This document shows, in pieces, positions 49,573 through 63,234 of a stretch of DNA of 64,000 bases (positions are counted from its first letter, which is position 1; every line of letters starts with the position of its first letter). A program made the position numbers and the translations under genes. The stretch is from positions 11,108,688 to 11,172,687 of the forward strand of contig NC_064048.1 of the NCBI RefSeq assembly GCF_932526225.1, written 5' to 3'. Source of the stretch: Nematostella vectensis. Its lineage: Eukaryota > Cnidaria > Anthozoa > Actiniaria > Edwardsiidae. The notes under the pieces were generated by a model. It ran no database searches and was not told the DNA's origin. It saw nothing but the letters and a program-made list of their open reading frames with translations.

Positions 49573-51229
49573 GGCCATTGGCCTGGGATCGAACCCGGCC
49601 TAAAGAACAAAACGGAAACCATACATACGGATTACCCAATCGGTATGGCAGCACAAGGCTTTTACGGAAGGCTGTAAAGAACCCGAAGGCCCCAAGCACC
49701 GATATTTCCGGCGAATATGCTGTACAACACTCTTGCAAGGTATTCCAACCCGCGCATTAATGGGGAGGACAATAACCAGGATCCCAGGCCTGAAATACGG
49801 TTACGCCACGCACAGCTCGCTGAGATATAGGATGAAAAAAATACAGGTCTATGTGGGCGTTTTGGGTCCCTTGGGGGCTCGCTATGTCGGCGTGGCATCG
49901 TAACGCACGCGGGCGCATTGTCTTTTATTGTGTACAGAATGTCTCTGTCGTTTTTTGCTTTACTTTTAGTTTTGCTTTATTTTTATTATTATTTTTTTTT
50001 AGTCTTTTTATTTGCAGTTCTATGTACAGTATTTGACCATAGCTATGATAACAATTTTTAAAAATTATTGTAACCAACTATTGTAACCAATTATCGCAAA
50101 CCAACTTGACTGCAAAACACTATTAGACATTTCTTTCATGTAAATGCGAAGTTGACATGTCAACATCTAGAGGGGCTTCACCCAACAAGGAATCATGGGG
50201 GACCATGAAAGCACGGTGTCGCGGAAAATTTTCCTGCCCCATTTATCAGGAACATCTGTGCAGCCGATGCCCTTAGTTGGATGGGGTGCACAGGTGCTTT
50301 GGGTATGGCCCTGTAGATGGCACAGTGACCACAAGATGTATCTGAATGAAACTGTATACTTATTTAAAATTTTAAAAACATGTGAGTGTTACTTACTTAG
50401 TTACAGTAGTTCTTTTGAATATTATTATTTACGTGTATAATTTAGATGAGTAATAAATACTTCTCATTTGTCTCGTAGAGCTCGTATCGTTCCTCCTAAA
50501 TAACAAACAAAATAATGTGTGTTATTATCTTGGTGCAAAGGAATCTACAGTAGTTTTGTAATCAAATAATTGTTTTACTATTAACACGCTTGTTCTTTCA
50601 ACCAGTTTGTTGGTCTCACAAATAGACTTTTAATAAACTTGTATCCCTCCCCTCTCCACTCATTAAAGGGGCAGCGTCATGGCACTGCGCATGTCTGGAG
50701 TCAGTGTTTCTTGTAGGCTTTCAATTGTCTACACACAGTTGAACTTTAATAGTTGTCAATGCTTTGTTAAAATAATATTCGATATTTTACTGAATGTTTA
50801 TTGACAGTTTGTGGGCATTTCCTTTGAATTTAAGTCTTCCACATGGACCAAAGGCTCTTAGGTCAACATTAGAATTTGACTGAAATTCATTGTTTCCTGG
50901 CCGGAGAGCTATTGCAAAGCTCTTCATCACACTGCACTTTTAAGCATATTCTATGTATGCTTCTTTGTACAAAATGTACCCCTCCTAATAAAACATTAAA
51001 GATCACATAACTTGTTTACTTCCTCGACTCTTTGCTTTTTATTTTTGTTCTCTTACTAGGAAAATATCGAATACAAATAATCAGTAAAGCTAGCAAGCTC
51101 ATTTTGCTAGCTGTATATAATGCATATCAAGCCTGTATCTTTAGTATCCTGGATCAGGTAGACGAACCTATGTCACACCACTTTTTTGATGAGTATTATA
51201 AAAAAATACTAAAAAACGTTATCTTGAAC

Positions 51230-51262
<33 letters not shown>

Positions 51263-51278
51263 CATAGAGAAAAAAAAA
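49573..51278 (+). repeat. Unit 30
   Basis: Length 1,706 bp. It has A7 after GGATG, and private changes GCCTGAAATACGG, TTTTTAAAAATT and CATGTAAATGCG. The terminal poly(A) is 28 bases and is followed by CATAG, unlike its neighbours. Confidence 0.96.
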
Positions 51279-52936
51279 GGCCATTGGCCTGGGATCGAAC
51301 CCGGCCTAAAGAACAAAACGGAAACCATACATACGGATTACCCAATCGGTATGGCAGCACAATGCTTTTACGGAAGGCTGTAAAGAACCCGAAGGCCCCA
51401 AGCACCGATATTTCCGGCGAATATGCTGTACAACACTCTTGCAAGGTATTCCAACCCGCGCATTAATGGGGAGGACAATAACCAGGATCCCAGGCCTGTA
51501 ATACGGTTACGCCACGCACAGCTCGCTGAGATATAGGATGAAAAAAAATACAGGTCTATGTGGGCGTTTTGGGTCCCTTGGGGGCTCGCTATGTCGGCGT
51601 GGCATCGTAACGCACGCGGGCGCATTGTCTTTTATTGTGTACAGAATGTCTCTGTCGTTTTTTGCTTTACTTTTAGTTTTGCTTTATTTTTATTATTATT
51701 TTTTTTTAGTCTTTTTATTTGCAGTTCTATGTACAGTATTTGACCATAGCTATGATAACAATTTTTCAAAATTATTGTAACCAACTATTGTAACCAATTA
51801 TCGCAAACCAACTTGACTGCAAAACACTATTAGAAATTTCTTTCATGTGACTGCGAAGTTGACATGTCAACATCTAGAGGGGCTTCACCCAACAAGGAAT
51901 CATGGGGGACCATGAAAGCACGGTGTCGCGGAAAATTTTCCTGCCCCATTTATCAGGAACATCTGTGCAGCCGATGCCCTTAGTTGGATGGGGTGCACAG
52001 GTGCTTTGGGTATGGCCCTGTAGATGGCACAGTGACCACAAGATGTATCTGAATGAAACTGTATACTTATTTAAAATTTTAAAAACATGTGAGTGTTACT
52101 TACTTAGTTAGAGTAGTTCTTTTGAATATTATTATTTACGTGTATAATTTAGATGAGTAATAAATACTTCTCATTTGTCTCGTAGAGCTCGTATCGTTCC
52201 TCCTAAATAACAAACAAAATAATGTGTGTTATTATCTTGGTGCAAAGGAATCTACAGTAGTTTTGTAATCAAATAATTGTTTTACTATTAACACGCTTGT
52301 TCTTTCAACCAGTTTGTTGGTCTCACAAATAGACTTTTAATAAACTTGTATCCCTCCCCTCTCCACTCATTAAAGGGGCAGCGTCATGGCACTGCGCATG
52401 TCTGGAGTCAGTGTTTCTTGTAGGCTTTCAATTGTCTACACACAGTTGAACTTTAATAGTTGTCAATGCTTTGTTAAAATAATATTCGATATTTTACTGA
52501 ATGTTTATTGACAGTTTGTGGGCATTTCCTTTGAATTTAAGTCTTCCACATGGACCAAAGGCTCTTAGGTCAACATTAGAATTTGACTGAAATTCATTGT
52601 TTCCTGGCCGGAGAGCTATTGCAAAGCTCTTCATCACACTGCACTTTTAAGCATATTCTATGTATGCTTCTTTGTACAAAATGTACCCCTCCTAATAAAA
52701 CATTAAAGATCACATAACTTGTTTACTTCCTCGACTCTTTGCTTTTTATTTTTGTTCTCTTACTAGGAAAATATCGAATACAAATAATCAGTAAAGCTAG
52801 CAAGCTCATTTTGCTAGCTGTATATAATGCATATCAAGCCTGTATCTTTAGTATCCTGGATCAGGTAGACGAACCTATGTCACACCACTTTTTTGATGAG
52901 TATTATAAAAAAATACTAAAAAACGTTATCTTGAAC

Positions 52937-52968
<32 letters not shown>

Positions 52969-52985
52969 CCATAGAGAAAAAAAAA
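51279..52985 (+). repeat. Unit 31
   Basis: Length 1,707 bp. It has private changes ACAATGC, TTAGAAATTTC and a C to G at 52111 that truncates the 81-codon frame to 69 codons. The terminal poly(A) is 27 bases. Confidence 0.96.
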
Positions 52986-54642
52986 GGCCATTGGCCTGGG
53001 ATCGAACCCGGCCTAAAGAACAAAACGGAAACCATACATACGGATTACCCAATCGGTATGGCAGCACAAGGCTTTTACGGAAGGCTGTAAAGAACCCGAA
53101 GGCCCCAAGCACCGATATTTCCGGCGAATATGCTGTACAACACTCTTGCAAGGTATTCCAACCCGCGCATTAATGGGGAGGACAATAACCAGGATCCCAG
53201 GCCTGTAATACGGTTACGCCACGCACAGCTCGCTGAGATATAGGATGAAAAAAAATACAGGTCTATGTGGGCGTTTTGGGTCCCTTGGGGGCTCGCTATG
53301 TCGGCGTGGCATCGTAACGCACGCGGGCGCATTGTCTTTTATTGTGTACAGAATGTCTCTGTCGTTTTTTGCTTTACTTTTAGTTTTGCTTTATTTTTAT
53401 TATTATTTTTTTTAGTCTTTTTATTTGCAGTTCTATGTACAGTATTTGACCATAGCTATGATAACAATTTTTCAAAATTATTGTAACCAACTATTGTAAC
53501 CAATTATCGCAAACCAACTTGACTGCAAAACACTATTAGACATTTCTTTCATGTGACTGCGAAGTTGACATGTCAACATCTAGAGGGGCTTCACCCAACA
53601 AGGAATCATGGGGGACCATGAAAGCACGGTGTCGCGGAAAATTTTCCTGCCCCATTTATCAGGAACATCTGTGCAGCCGATGCCCTTAGTTGGATGGGGT
53701 GCACAGGTGCTTTGGGTATGGCCCTGTAGATGGCACAGTGACCACAAGATGTATCTGAATGAAACTGTATACTTATTTAAAATTTTAAAAACATGTGAGT
53801 GTTACTTACTTAGTTACAGTAGTTCTTTTGAATATTATTATTTACGTGTATAATTTAGATGAGTAATAAATACTTCTCATTTGTCTCGTAGAGCTCGTAT
53901 CGTTCCTCCTAAATAACAAACAAAATAATGTGTGTTATTATCTTGGTGCAAAGGAATCTACAGTAGTTTTGTAATCAAATAATTGTTTTACTATTAACAC
54001 GCTTGTTCTTTCAACCAGTTTGTTGGTCTCACAAATAGACTTTTAATAAACTTGTATCCCTCCCCTCTCCACTCATTAAAGGGGCAGCGTCATGGCACTG
54101 CGCATGTCTGGAGTCAGTGTTTCTTGTAGGCTTTCAATTGTCTACACACAGTTGAACTTTAATAGTTGTCAATGCTTTGTTAAAATAATATTCGATATTT
54201 TACTGAATGTTTATTGACAGTTTGTGGGCATTTCCTTTGAATTTAAGTCTTCCACATGGACCAAAGGCTCTTAGGTCAACATTAGAATTTGACTGAAATT
54301 CATTGTGTCCTGGCCGGAGAGCTATTGCAAAGCTCTTCATCACACTGCACTTTTAAGCATATTCTATGTATGCTTCTTTGTACAAAATGTACCCCTCCTA
54401 ATAAAACATTAAAGATCACATAACTTGTTTACTTCCTCGACTCTTTGCTTTTTATTTTTGTTCTCTTACTAGGAAAATATCGAATACAAATAATCAGTAA
54501 AGCTAGCAAGCTCATTTTGCTAGCTGTATATAATGCATATCAAGCCTGTATCTTTAGTATCCTGGATCAGGTAGACGAACCTATGTCACACCACTTTTTT
54601 GATGAGTATTATAAAAAAACACTAAAAAACGTTATCTTGAAC

Positions 54643-54674
<32 letters not shown>

Positions 54675-54691
54675 CCATAGAGAAAAAAAAA
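52986..54691 (+). repeat. Unit 32
   Basis: Length 1,706 bp. It has a T8 tract, then GTGTCC, the first of six consecutive units with this marker, and ACACTAAA near the end. The terminal poly(A) is 27 bases. Confidence 0.96.
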
Positions 54692-56349
54692 GGCCATTGG
54701 CCTGGGATCGAACCCGGCCTAAAGAACAAAACGGAAACCATACATACGGATTACCCAATCGGTATGGCAGCACAAGGCTTTTACGGAAGGCTGTAAAGAA
54801 CCCGAAGGCCCCAAGCACCGATATTTCCGGCGAATATGCTGTACAACACTCTTGCAAGGTATTCCAACCCGCGCATTAATGAGGAGGACAATAACCAGGA
54901 TCCCAGGCCTGTAATACGGTTACGCCACGCACAGCTCGCTGAGATATAGGATGAAAAAAAATACAGGTCTATGTGGGCGTTTTGGGTCCCTTGGGGGCTC
55001 GCTATGTCGGCGTGGCATCGTAACGCACGCGGGCGCATTGTCTTTTATTGTGTACAGAATGTCTCTGTCGTTTTTTGCTTTACTTTTAGTTTTGCTTTAT
55101 TTTTATTATTATTTTTTTTTAGTCTTTTTATTTGCAGTTCTATGTACAGTATTTGACCATAGCTATGATAACAATTTTTCAAAATTATTGTAACCAACTA
55201 TTGTAACCAATTATCGCAAACCAACTTGACTGCAAAACACTATTAGACATTTCTTTCATGTGACTGCGAAGTTGACATGTCAACATCTAGAGGGGCTTCA
55301 CCCAACAAGGAATCATGGGGGACCATGAAAGCACGGTGTCGCGGAAAATTTTCCTGCCCCATTTAACAGGAATATCTGTGCAGCCGATGCCCTTAGTTGG
55401 ATGGGGTGCACAGGTGCTTTGGGTATGGCCCTGTAGATGGCACAGTGACCACAAGATGTATCTGAATGAAACTGTATACTTATTTAAAATTTTAAAAACA
55501 TGTGAGTGTTACTTACTTAGTTACAGTAGTTCTTTTGAATATTATTATTTACGTGTATAATTTAGATGAGTAATAAATACTTCTCATTTGTCTCGTAGAG
55601 CTCGTATCGTTCCTCCTAAATAACAAACAAAATAATGTGTGTTATTATCTTGGTGCAAAGGAATCTACAGTAGTTTTGTAATCAAATAATTGTTTTACTA
55701 TTAACACGCTTGTTCTTTCAACCAGTTTGTTGGTCTCACAAATAGACTTTTAATAAACTTGTATCCCTCCCCTCTCCACTCATTAAAGGGGCAGCGTCAT
55801 GGCACTGCGCATGTCTGGAGTCAGTGTTTCTTGTAGGCTTTCAATTGTCTACACACAGTTGAACTTTAATAGTTGTCAATGCTTTGTTAAAATAATATTC
55901 GATATTTTACTGAATGTTTATTGACAGTTTGTGGGCATTTCCTTTGAATTTAAGTCTTCCACATGGACCAAAGGCTCTTAGGTCAACATTAGAATTTGAC
56001 TGAAATTCATTGTGTCCTGGCCGGAGAGCTATTGCAAAGCTCTTCATCACACTGCACTTTTAAGCATATTCTATGTATGCTTCTTTGTACAAAATGTACC
56101 CCTCCTAATAAAACATTAAAGATCACATAACTTGTTTACTTCCTCGACTCTTTGCTTTTTATTTTTGTTCTCTTACTAGGAAAATATCGAATACAAATAA
56201 TCAGTAAAGCTAGCAAGCTCATTTTGCTAGCTGTATATAATGCATATCAAGCCTGTATCTTTAGTATCCTGGATCAGGTAGACGAACCTATGTCACACCA
56301 CTTTTTTGATGAGTATTATAAAAAAACACTAAAAAACGTTATCTTGAAC

Positions 56350-56388
<39 letters not shown>

Positions 56389-56403
56389 ATAGAGAAAAAA
56401 AAA
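54692..56403 (+). repeat. Unit 33
   Basis: Length 1,712 bp. It has AATGAGGAGG, ATTTAACAGGAATATC, GTGTCC and ACACTAAA. The terminal poly(A) is 32 bases. The AACAGG change is shared with unit 35. Confidence 0.96.
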
Positions 56404-58061
56404 GGCCATCGGCCTGGGATCGAACCCGGCCTAAAGAACAAAACGGAAACCATACATACGGATTACCCAATCGGTATGGCAGCACAAGGCTTTTACGGAA
56501 GGCTGTAAAGAACCCGAAGGCCCCAAGCACCGATATTTCCGGCGAATATGCTGTACAACACTCTTGCAAGGTATTCCAACCCGCGCATTAATGGGGAGGA
56601 CAATAACCAGGATCCCAGGCCTGTAATACGGTTACGCCACGCACAGCTCGCTGAGATATAGGATGAAAAAAAATACAGGTCTATGTGGGCGTTTTGGGTC
56701 CCTTGGGGGCTCGCTATGTCGGCGTGGCATCGTAACGCACGCGGGCGCATTGTCTTTTATTGTGTACAGAATGTCTCTGTCGTTTTTTGCTTTACTTTTA
56801 GTTTTGCTTTATTTTTATTATTATTTTTTTTTAGTCTTTTTATTTGCAGTTCTATGTACAGTATTTGACCATAGCTATGATAACAATTTTTCAAAATTAT
56901 TGTAACCAACTATTGTAACCAATTATCGCAAACCAACTTGACTGCAAAACACTATTAGACATTTCTTTCATGTGACTGCGAAGTTGACATGTCAACATCT
57001 AGAGGGGCTTCACCCAACAAGGAATCATGGGGGACCATGAAAGCACGGTGTCGCGGAAAATTTTCCTGCCCCATTTATCAGGAACATCTGTGCAGCCGAT
57101 GCCCTTAGTTGGATGGGGTGCACAGGTGCTTTGGGTATGGCCCTGTAGATGGCACAGTGACCACAAGATGTATCTGAATGAAACTGTATACTTATTTAAA
57201 ATTTTAAAAACATGTGAGTGTTACTTACTTAGTTACAGTAGTTCTTTTGAATATTATTATTTACGTGTATAATTTAGATGAGTAATAAATACTTCTCATT
57301 TGTCTCGTAGAGCTCGTATCGTTCCTCCTAAATAACAAACAAAATAATGTGTGTTATTATCTTGGTGCAAAGGAATCTACAGTAGTTTTGTAATCAAATA
57401 ATTGTTTTACTATTAACACGCTTGTTCTTTCAACCAGTTTGTTGGTCTCACAAATAGACTTTTAATAAACTTGTATCCCTCCCCTCTCCACTCATTAAAG
57501 GGGCAGCGTCATGGCACTGCGCATGTCTGGAGTCAGTGTTTCTTGTAGGCTTTCAATTGTCTACACACAGTTGAACTTTAATAGTTGTCAATGCTTTGTT
57601 AAAATAATATTCGATATTTTACTGAATGTTTATTGACAGTTTGTGGGCATTTCCTTTGAATTTAAGTCTTCCACATGGACCAAAGGCTCTTAGGTCAACA
57701 TTAGAATTTGACTGAAATTCATTGTGTCCTGGCCGGAGAGCTATTGCAAAGCTCTTCATCACACTGCACTTTTAAGCATATTCTATGTATGCTTCTTTGT
57801 ACAAAATGTACCCCTCCTAATAAAACATTAAAGATCACATAACTTGTTTACTTCCTCGACTCTTTGCTTTTTATTTTTGTTCTCTTACTAGGAAAATATC
57901 GAATACAAATAATCAGTAAAGCTAGCAAGCTCATTTTGCTAGCTGTATATAATGCATATCAAGCCTGTATCTTTAGTATCCTGGATCAGGTAGACGAACC
58001 TATGTCACACCACTTTTTTGATGAGTATTATAAAAAAACACTAAAAAACGTTATCTTGAAC

Positions 58062-58100
<39 letters not shown>

Positions 58101-58115
58101 ATAGAGAAAAAAAAA
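56404..58115 (+). repeat. Unit 34
   Basis: Length 1,712 bp. Its start reads GGCCATCGGCC, a private change. It has GTGTCC and ACACTAAA. The terminal poly(A) is 32 bases. Confidence 0.96.
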
Positions 58116-59773
58116 GGCCATTGGCCTGGGATCGAACCCGGCCTAAAGAACAAAACGGAAACCATACATACGGATTACCCAATCGGTATGGCAGCACAAG
58201 GCTTTTACGGAAGGCTGTAAAGAACCCGAAGGCCCCAAGCACCGATATTTCCGGCGAATATGCTGTACAACACTCTTGCAAGGTATTCCAACCCGCGCAT
58301 TAATGGGGAGGACAATAACCAGGATCCCAGGCCTGTAATACGGTTACGCCACGCACAGCTCGCTGAGATATAGGATGAAAAAAAATACAGGTCTATGTGG
58401 GCGTTTTGGGTCCCTTGGGGGCTCGCTATGTCGGCGTGGCATCGTAACGCACGCGGGCGCATTGTCTTTTATTGTGTACAGAATGTCTCTGTCGTTTTTT
58501 GCTTTACTTTTAGTTTTGCTTTATTTTTATTATTTTTTTTTTTTAGTCTTTTTATTTGCAGTTCTATGTACAGTATTTGACCATAGCTATGATAACAATT
58601 TTTCAAAATTATTGTAACCAACTATTGTAACCAATTATCGCAAACCAACTTGACTGCAAAACACTATTAGACATTTCTTTCATGTGACTGCGAAGTTGAC
58701 ATGTCAACATCTAGAGGGGCTTCACCCAACAAGGAATCATGGGGGACCATGAAAGCACGGTGTCGCGGAAAATTTTCCTGCCCCATTTAACAGGAACATC
58801 TGTGCAGCCGATGCCCTTAGTTGGATGGGGTGCACAGGTGCTTTGGGTATGGCCCTGTAGATGGCACAGTGACCACAAGATGTATCTGAATGAAACTGTA
58901 TACTTATTTAAAATTTTAAAAACATGTGAGTGTTACTTACTTAGTTACAGTAGTTCTTTTGAATATTATTATTTACGTGTATAATTTAGATGAGTAATAA
59001 ATACTTCTCATTTGTCTCGTAGAGCTCGTATCGTTCCTCCTAAATAACAAACAAAATAATGTGTGTTATTATCTTGGTGCAAAGGAACCTACAGTAGTTT
59101 TGTAATCAAATAATTGTTTTACTATTAACACGCTTGTTCTTTCAACCAGTTTGTTGGTCTCACAAATAGACTTTTAATAAACTTGTATCCCTCCCCTCTC
59201 CACTCATTAAAGGGGCAGCGTCATGGCACTGCGCATGTCTGGAGTCAGTGTTTCTTGTAGGCTTTCAATTGTCTACACACAGTTGAACTTTAATAGTTGT
59301 CAATGCTTTGTTAAAATAATATTCGATATTTTACTGAATGTTTATTGACAGTTTGTGGGCATTTCCTTTGAATTTAAGTCTTCCACATGGACCAAAGGCT
59401 CTTAGGTCAACATTAGAATTTGACTGAAATTCATTGTGTCCTGGCCGGAGAGCTATTGCAAAGCTCTTCATCACACTGCACTTTTAAGCATATTCTATGT
59501 ATGCTTCTTTGTACAAAATGTACCCCTCCTAATAAAACATTAAAGATCACATAACTTGTTTACTTCCTCGACTCTTTGCTTTTTATTTTTGTTCTCTTAC
59601 TAGGAAAATATCGAATACAAATAATCAGTAAAGCTAGCAAGCTCATTTTGCTAGCTGTATATAATGCATATCAAGCCTGTATCTTTAGTATCCTGGATCA
59701 GGTAGACGAACCTATGTCACACCACTTTTTTGATGAGTATTATAAAAAAATACTAAAAAACGTTATCTTGAAC

Positions 59774-59811
<38 letters not shown>

Positions 59812-59826
59812 ATAGAGAAAAAAAAA
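58116..59826 (+). repeat. Unit 35
   Basis: Length 1,711 bp. It has a 12-base T tract as in unit 21, ATTTAACAGG as in unit 33, GGAACCTACAG and GTGTCC. The terminal poly(A) is 31 bases. Confidence 0.96.
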
Positions 59827-61485
59827 GGCCATTGGCCTGGGATCGAACCCGGCCTAAAGAACAAAACGGAAACCATACATACGGATTACCCAATCGGTAT
59901 GGCAGCACAAGGCTTTTACGGAAGGCTGTAAAGAACCCGAAGGCCCCAAGCACCGATATTTCCGGCGAATATGCTGTACAACACTCTTGCAAGGTATTCC
60001 AACCCGCGCATTAATGGGGAGGACAATAACCAGGATCCCAGGCCTGTAATACGGTTACGCCACGCACAGCTCGCTGAGATATAGGATGAAAAAAAATACA
60101 GGTCTATGTGGGCGTTTTGGGTCCCTTGGGGGCTCGCTATGTCGGCGTGGCATCGTAACGCACGCGGGCGCATTGTCTTTTATTGTGTACAGAATGTCTC
60201 TGTCGTTTTTTGCTTTACTTTTAGTTTTGCTTTATTTTTATTATTATTTTTTTTTTAGTCTTTTTATTTGCAGTTCTATGTACAGTATTTGACCATAGCT
60301 ATGATAACAATTTTTCAAAATTATTGTAACCAACTATTGTAACCAATTATCGCAAACCAACTTGACTGCAAAACACTATTAGACATTTCTTTCATGTGAC
60401 TGCGAAGTTGACATGTCAACATCTAGAGGGGCTTCACCCAACAAGGAATCATGGGGGACCATGAAAGCACGGTGTCGCGGAAAATTTTCCTGCCCCATTT
60501 ATCAGGAACATCTGTGCAGCCGATGCCCTTAGTTGGATGGGGTGCACAGGTGCTTTGGGTATGGCCCTGTAGATGGCACAGTGACCACAAGATGTATCTG
60601 AATGAAACTGTATACTTATTTAAAATTTTAAAAACATGTGAGTGTTACTTACTTAGTTACAGTAGTTCTTTTGAATATTATTATTTACGTGTATAATTTA
60701 GATGAGTAATAAATACTTCTCATTTGTCTCGTAGAGCTCGTATCGTTCCTCCTAAATAACAAACAAAATAATGTGTGTTATTATCTTGGTGCAAAGGAAT
60801 CTACAGTAGTTTTGTAATCAAATAATTGTTTTACTATTAACACACTTGTTCTTTCAACCAGTTTGTTGGTCTCACAAATAGACTTTTAATAAACTTGTAT
60901 CCCTCCCCTCTCCACTCATTAAAGGGGCAGCGTCATGGCACTGCGCATGTCTGGAGTCAGTGTTTCTTGTAGGCTTTCAATTGTCTACACACAGTTGAAC
61001 TTTAATAGTTGTCAATGCTTTGTTAAAATAATATTCGATATTTTACTGAATGTTTATTGAAAGTTTGTGGGCATTTCCTTTGAATTTAAGTCTTCCACAT
61101 GGACCAAAGGCTCTTAGGTCAACATTAGAATTTGACTGAAATTCATTGTGTCCTGGCCGGAGAGCTATTGCAAAGCTCTTCATCACACTGCACTTTTAAG
61201 CATATTCTATGTATGCTTCTTTGTACAAAATGTACCCCTCCTAATAAAACATTAAAGATCACATAACTTGTTTACTTCCTCGACTTTTTGCTTTTTATTT
61301 TTGTTCTCTTACTAGGAAAATATCGAATACAAATAATCAGTAAAGCTAGCAAGCTCATTTTGCTAGCTGTATATAATGCATATCAAGCCTGTATCTTTAG
61401 TATCCTGGATCAGGTAGACGAACCTATGTCACACCACTTTTTTGATGAGTATTATAAAAAAATACTAAAAAACGTTATCTTGAAC

Positions 61486-61525
<40 letters not shown>

Positions 61526-61540
61526 ATAGAGAAAAAAAAA
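59827..61540 (+). repeat. Unit 36
   Basis: Length 1,714 bp, the longest unit, because its terminal poly(A) of 33 bases (61491-61523) is the longest. It has a T10 tract, AACACACTTG (CG to CA), TTGAAAGTTTG, GTGTCC and CGACTTTTTG. Confidence 0.96.
61491..61523 (+). repeat. Longest terminal poly(A), 33 bases
   Basis: The terminal A run of unit 36 is followed by CCATAGAG and A9. The four preceding junctions have 32, 32, 31 and 27 bases counting back from unit 34, 33, 35 and 32 respectively in type-independent fashion. Confidence 0.9.
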
Positions 61541-63198
61541 GGCCATTGGCCTGGGATCGAACCCGGCCTAAAGAACAAAACGGAAACCATACATACGGAT
61601 TACCCAATCGGTATGGCAGCACAAGGCTTTTACGGAAGGCTGTAAAGAACCCGAAGGCCCCAAGCACCGATATTTCCGGCGAATATGCTGTACAACACTC
61701 TTGCAAGGTATTCCAACCCGCGCATTAATGGGGAGGACAATAACCAGGATCCCAGGCCTGTAATACGGTTACGCCACGCACAGCTCGCTGAGATATAGGA
61801 TGAAAAAAAATACAGGTCTATGTGGGCGTTTTGGGTCCCTTGGGGGCTCGCTATGTCGGCGTGGCATCGTAACGCACGCGGGCGCATTGTCTTTTATTGT
61901 GTACAGAATGTCTCTGCCGTTTTTTGCTTTACTTTTAGTTTTGCTTTATTTTTATTATTATTTTTTTTTAGTCTTTTTATTTGCAGTTCTATGTACAGTA
62001 TTTGACCATAGCTATGATAACAATTTTTCAAAATTATTGTAACCAACTATTGTAACCAATTATCGCAAACCAACTTGACTGCAAAACACTATTAGACATT
62101 TCTTTCATGTGACTGCGAAGTTGACATGTCAACATCTAGAGGGGCTTCACCCAACAAGGAATCATGGGGGACCATGAAAGCACGGTGTCGCGGAAAATTT
62201 TCCTGCCCCATTTATCAGGAACATCTGTGCAGCCGATGCCCTTAGTTGGATGGGGTGCACAGGTGCTTTGGGTATGGCCCTGTAGATGGCACAGTGACCA
62301 CAAGATGTATCTGAATGAAACTGTATACTTATTTAAAATTTTAAAAACATGTGAGTGTTACTTACTTAGTTACAGTAGTTCTTTTGAATATTATTATTTA
62401 CGTGTATAATTTAGATGAGTAATAAATACTTCTCATTTGTCTCGTAGAGCTCGTATCGTTCCTCCTAAATAACAAACAAAATAATGTGTGTTATTATCTT
62501 GGTGCAAAGGAATCTACAGTAGTTTTGTAATCAAATAATTGTTTTACTATTAACACGCTTGTTCTTTCAACCAGTTTGTTGGTCTCACAAATAGACTTTT
62601 AATAAACTTGTATCCCTCCCCTCTCCACTCATTAAAGGGGCAGCGTCATGGCACTGCGCATGTCTGGAGTCAGTGTTTCTTGTAGGCTTTCAATTGTCTA
62701 CACACAGTTGAACTTTAATAGTTGTCAATGCTTTGTTAAAATAATATTCGATATTTTACTGAATGTTTATTGACAGTTTGTGGGCATTTCCTTTGAATTT
62801 AAGTCTTCCACATGGACCAAAGGCTCTTAGGTCAACATTAGAATTTGACTGAAATTCATTGTGTCCTGGCCGGAGAGCTATTGCAAAGCTCTTCATCACA
62901 CTGCACTTTTAAGCATATTCTATGTATGCTTCTTTGTACAAAATGTACCCCTCCTAATAAAACATTAAAGATCACATAACTTGTTTACTTCCTCGACTCT
63001 TTGCTTTTTATTTTTGTTCTCTTACTATGAAAATATCGAATACAAATAATCAGTAAAGCTAGCAAGCTCATTTTGCTAGCTGTATATAATGCATATCAAG
63101 CCTGTATCTTTAGTATCCTGGATCAGGTAGACGAACCTATGTCACACCACTTTTTTGATGAGTATTATAAAAAAATACTAAAAAACGTTATCTTGAAC

Positions 63199-63231
<33 letters not shown>
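61541..63231 (+). repeat. Unit 37, junction deletion
   Basis: Length 1,691 bp, the shortest unit. The spacer CCATAGAG and most adjacent A bases are missing at its end, so a single 28-A run (63204-63231) directly abuts GGCC of the next unit. It also has TCTGCCG, GTGTCC and ACTATGAAAA, the last destroying an acceptor-like AG. Confidence 0.96.
63204..63231 (+). repeat. Fused A run at a junction lacking CCATAGAG
   Basis: Twenty-eight A bases run directly into GGCCATTGG. All other junctions have two A runs separated by CATAGAG or CCATAGAG. Recombination or slippage between the two A runs would give this product. Confidence 0.9.
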
Positions 63232-63234
<3 letters not shown>

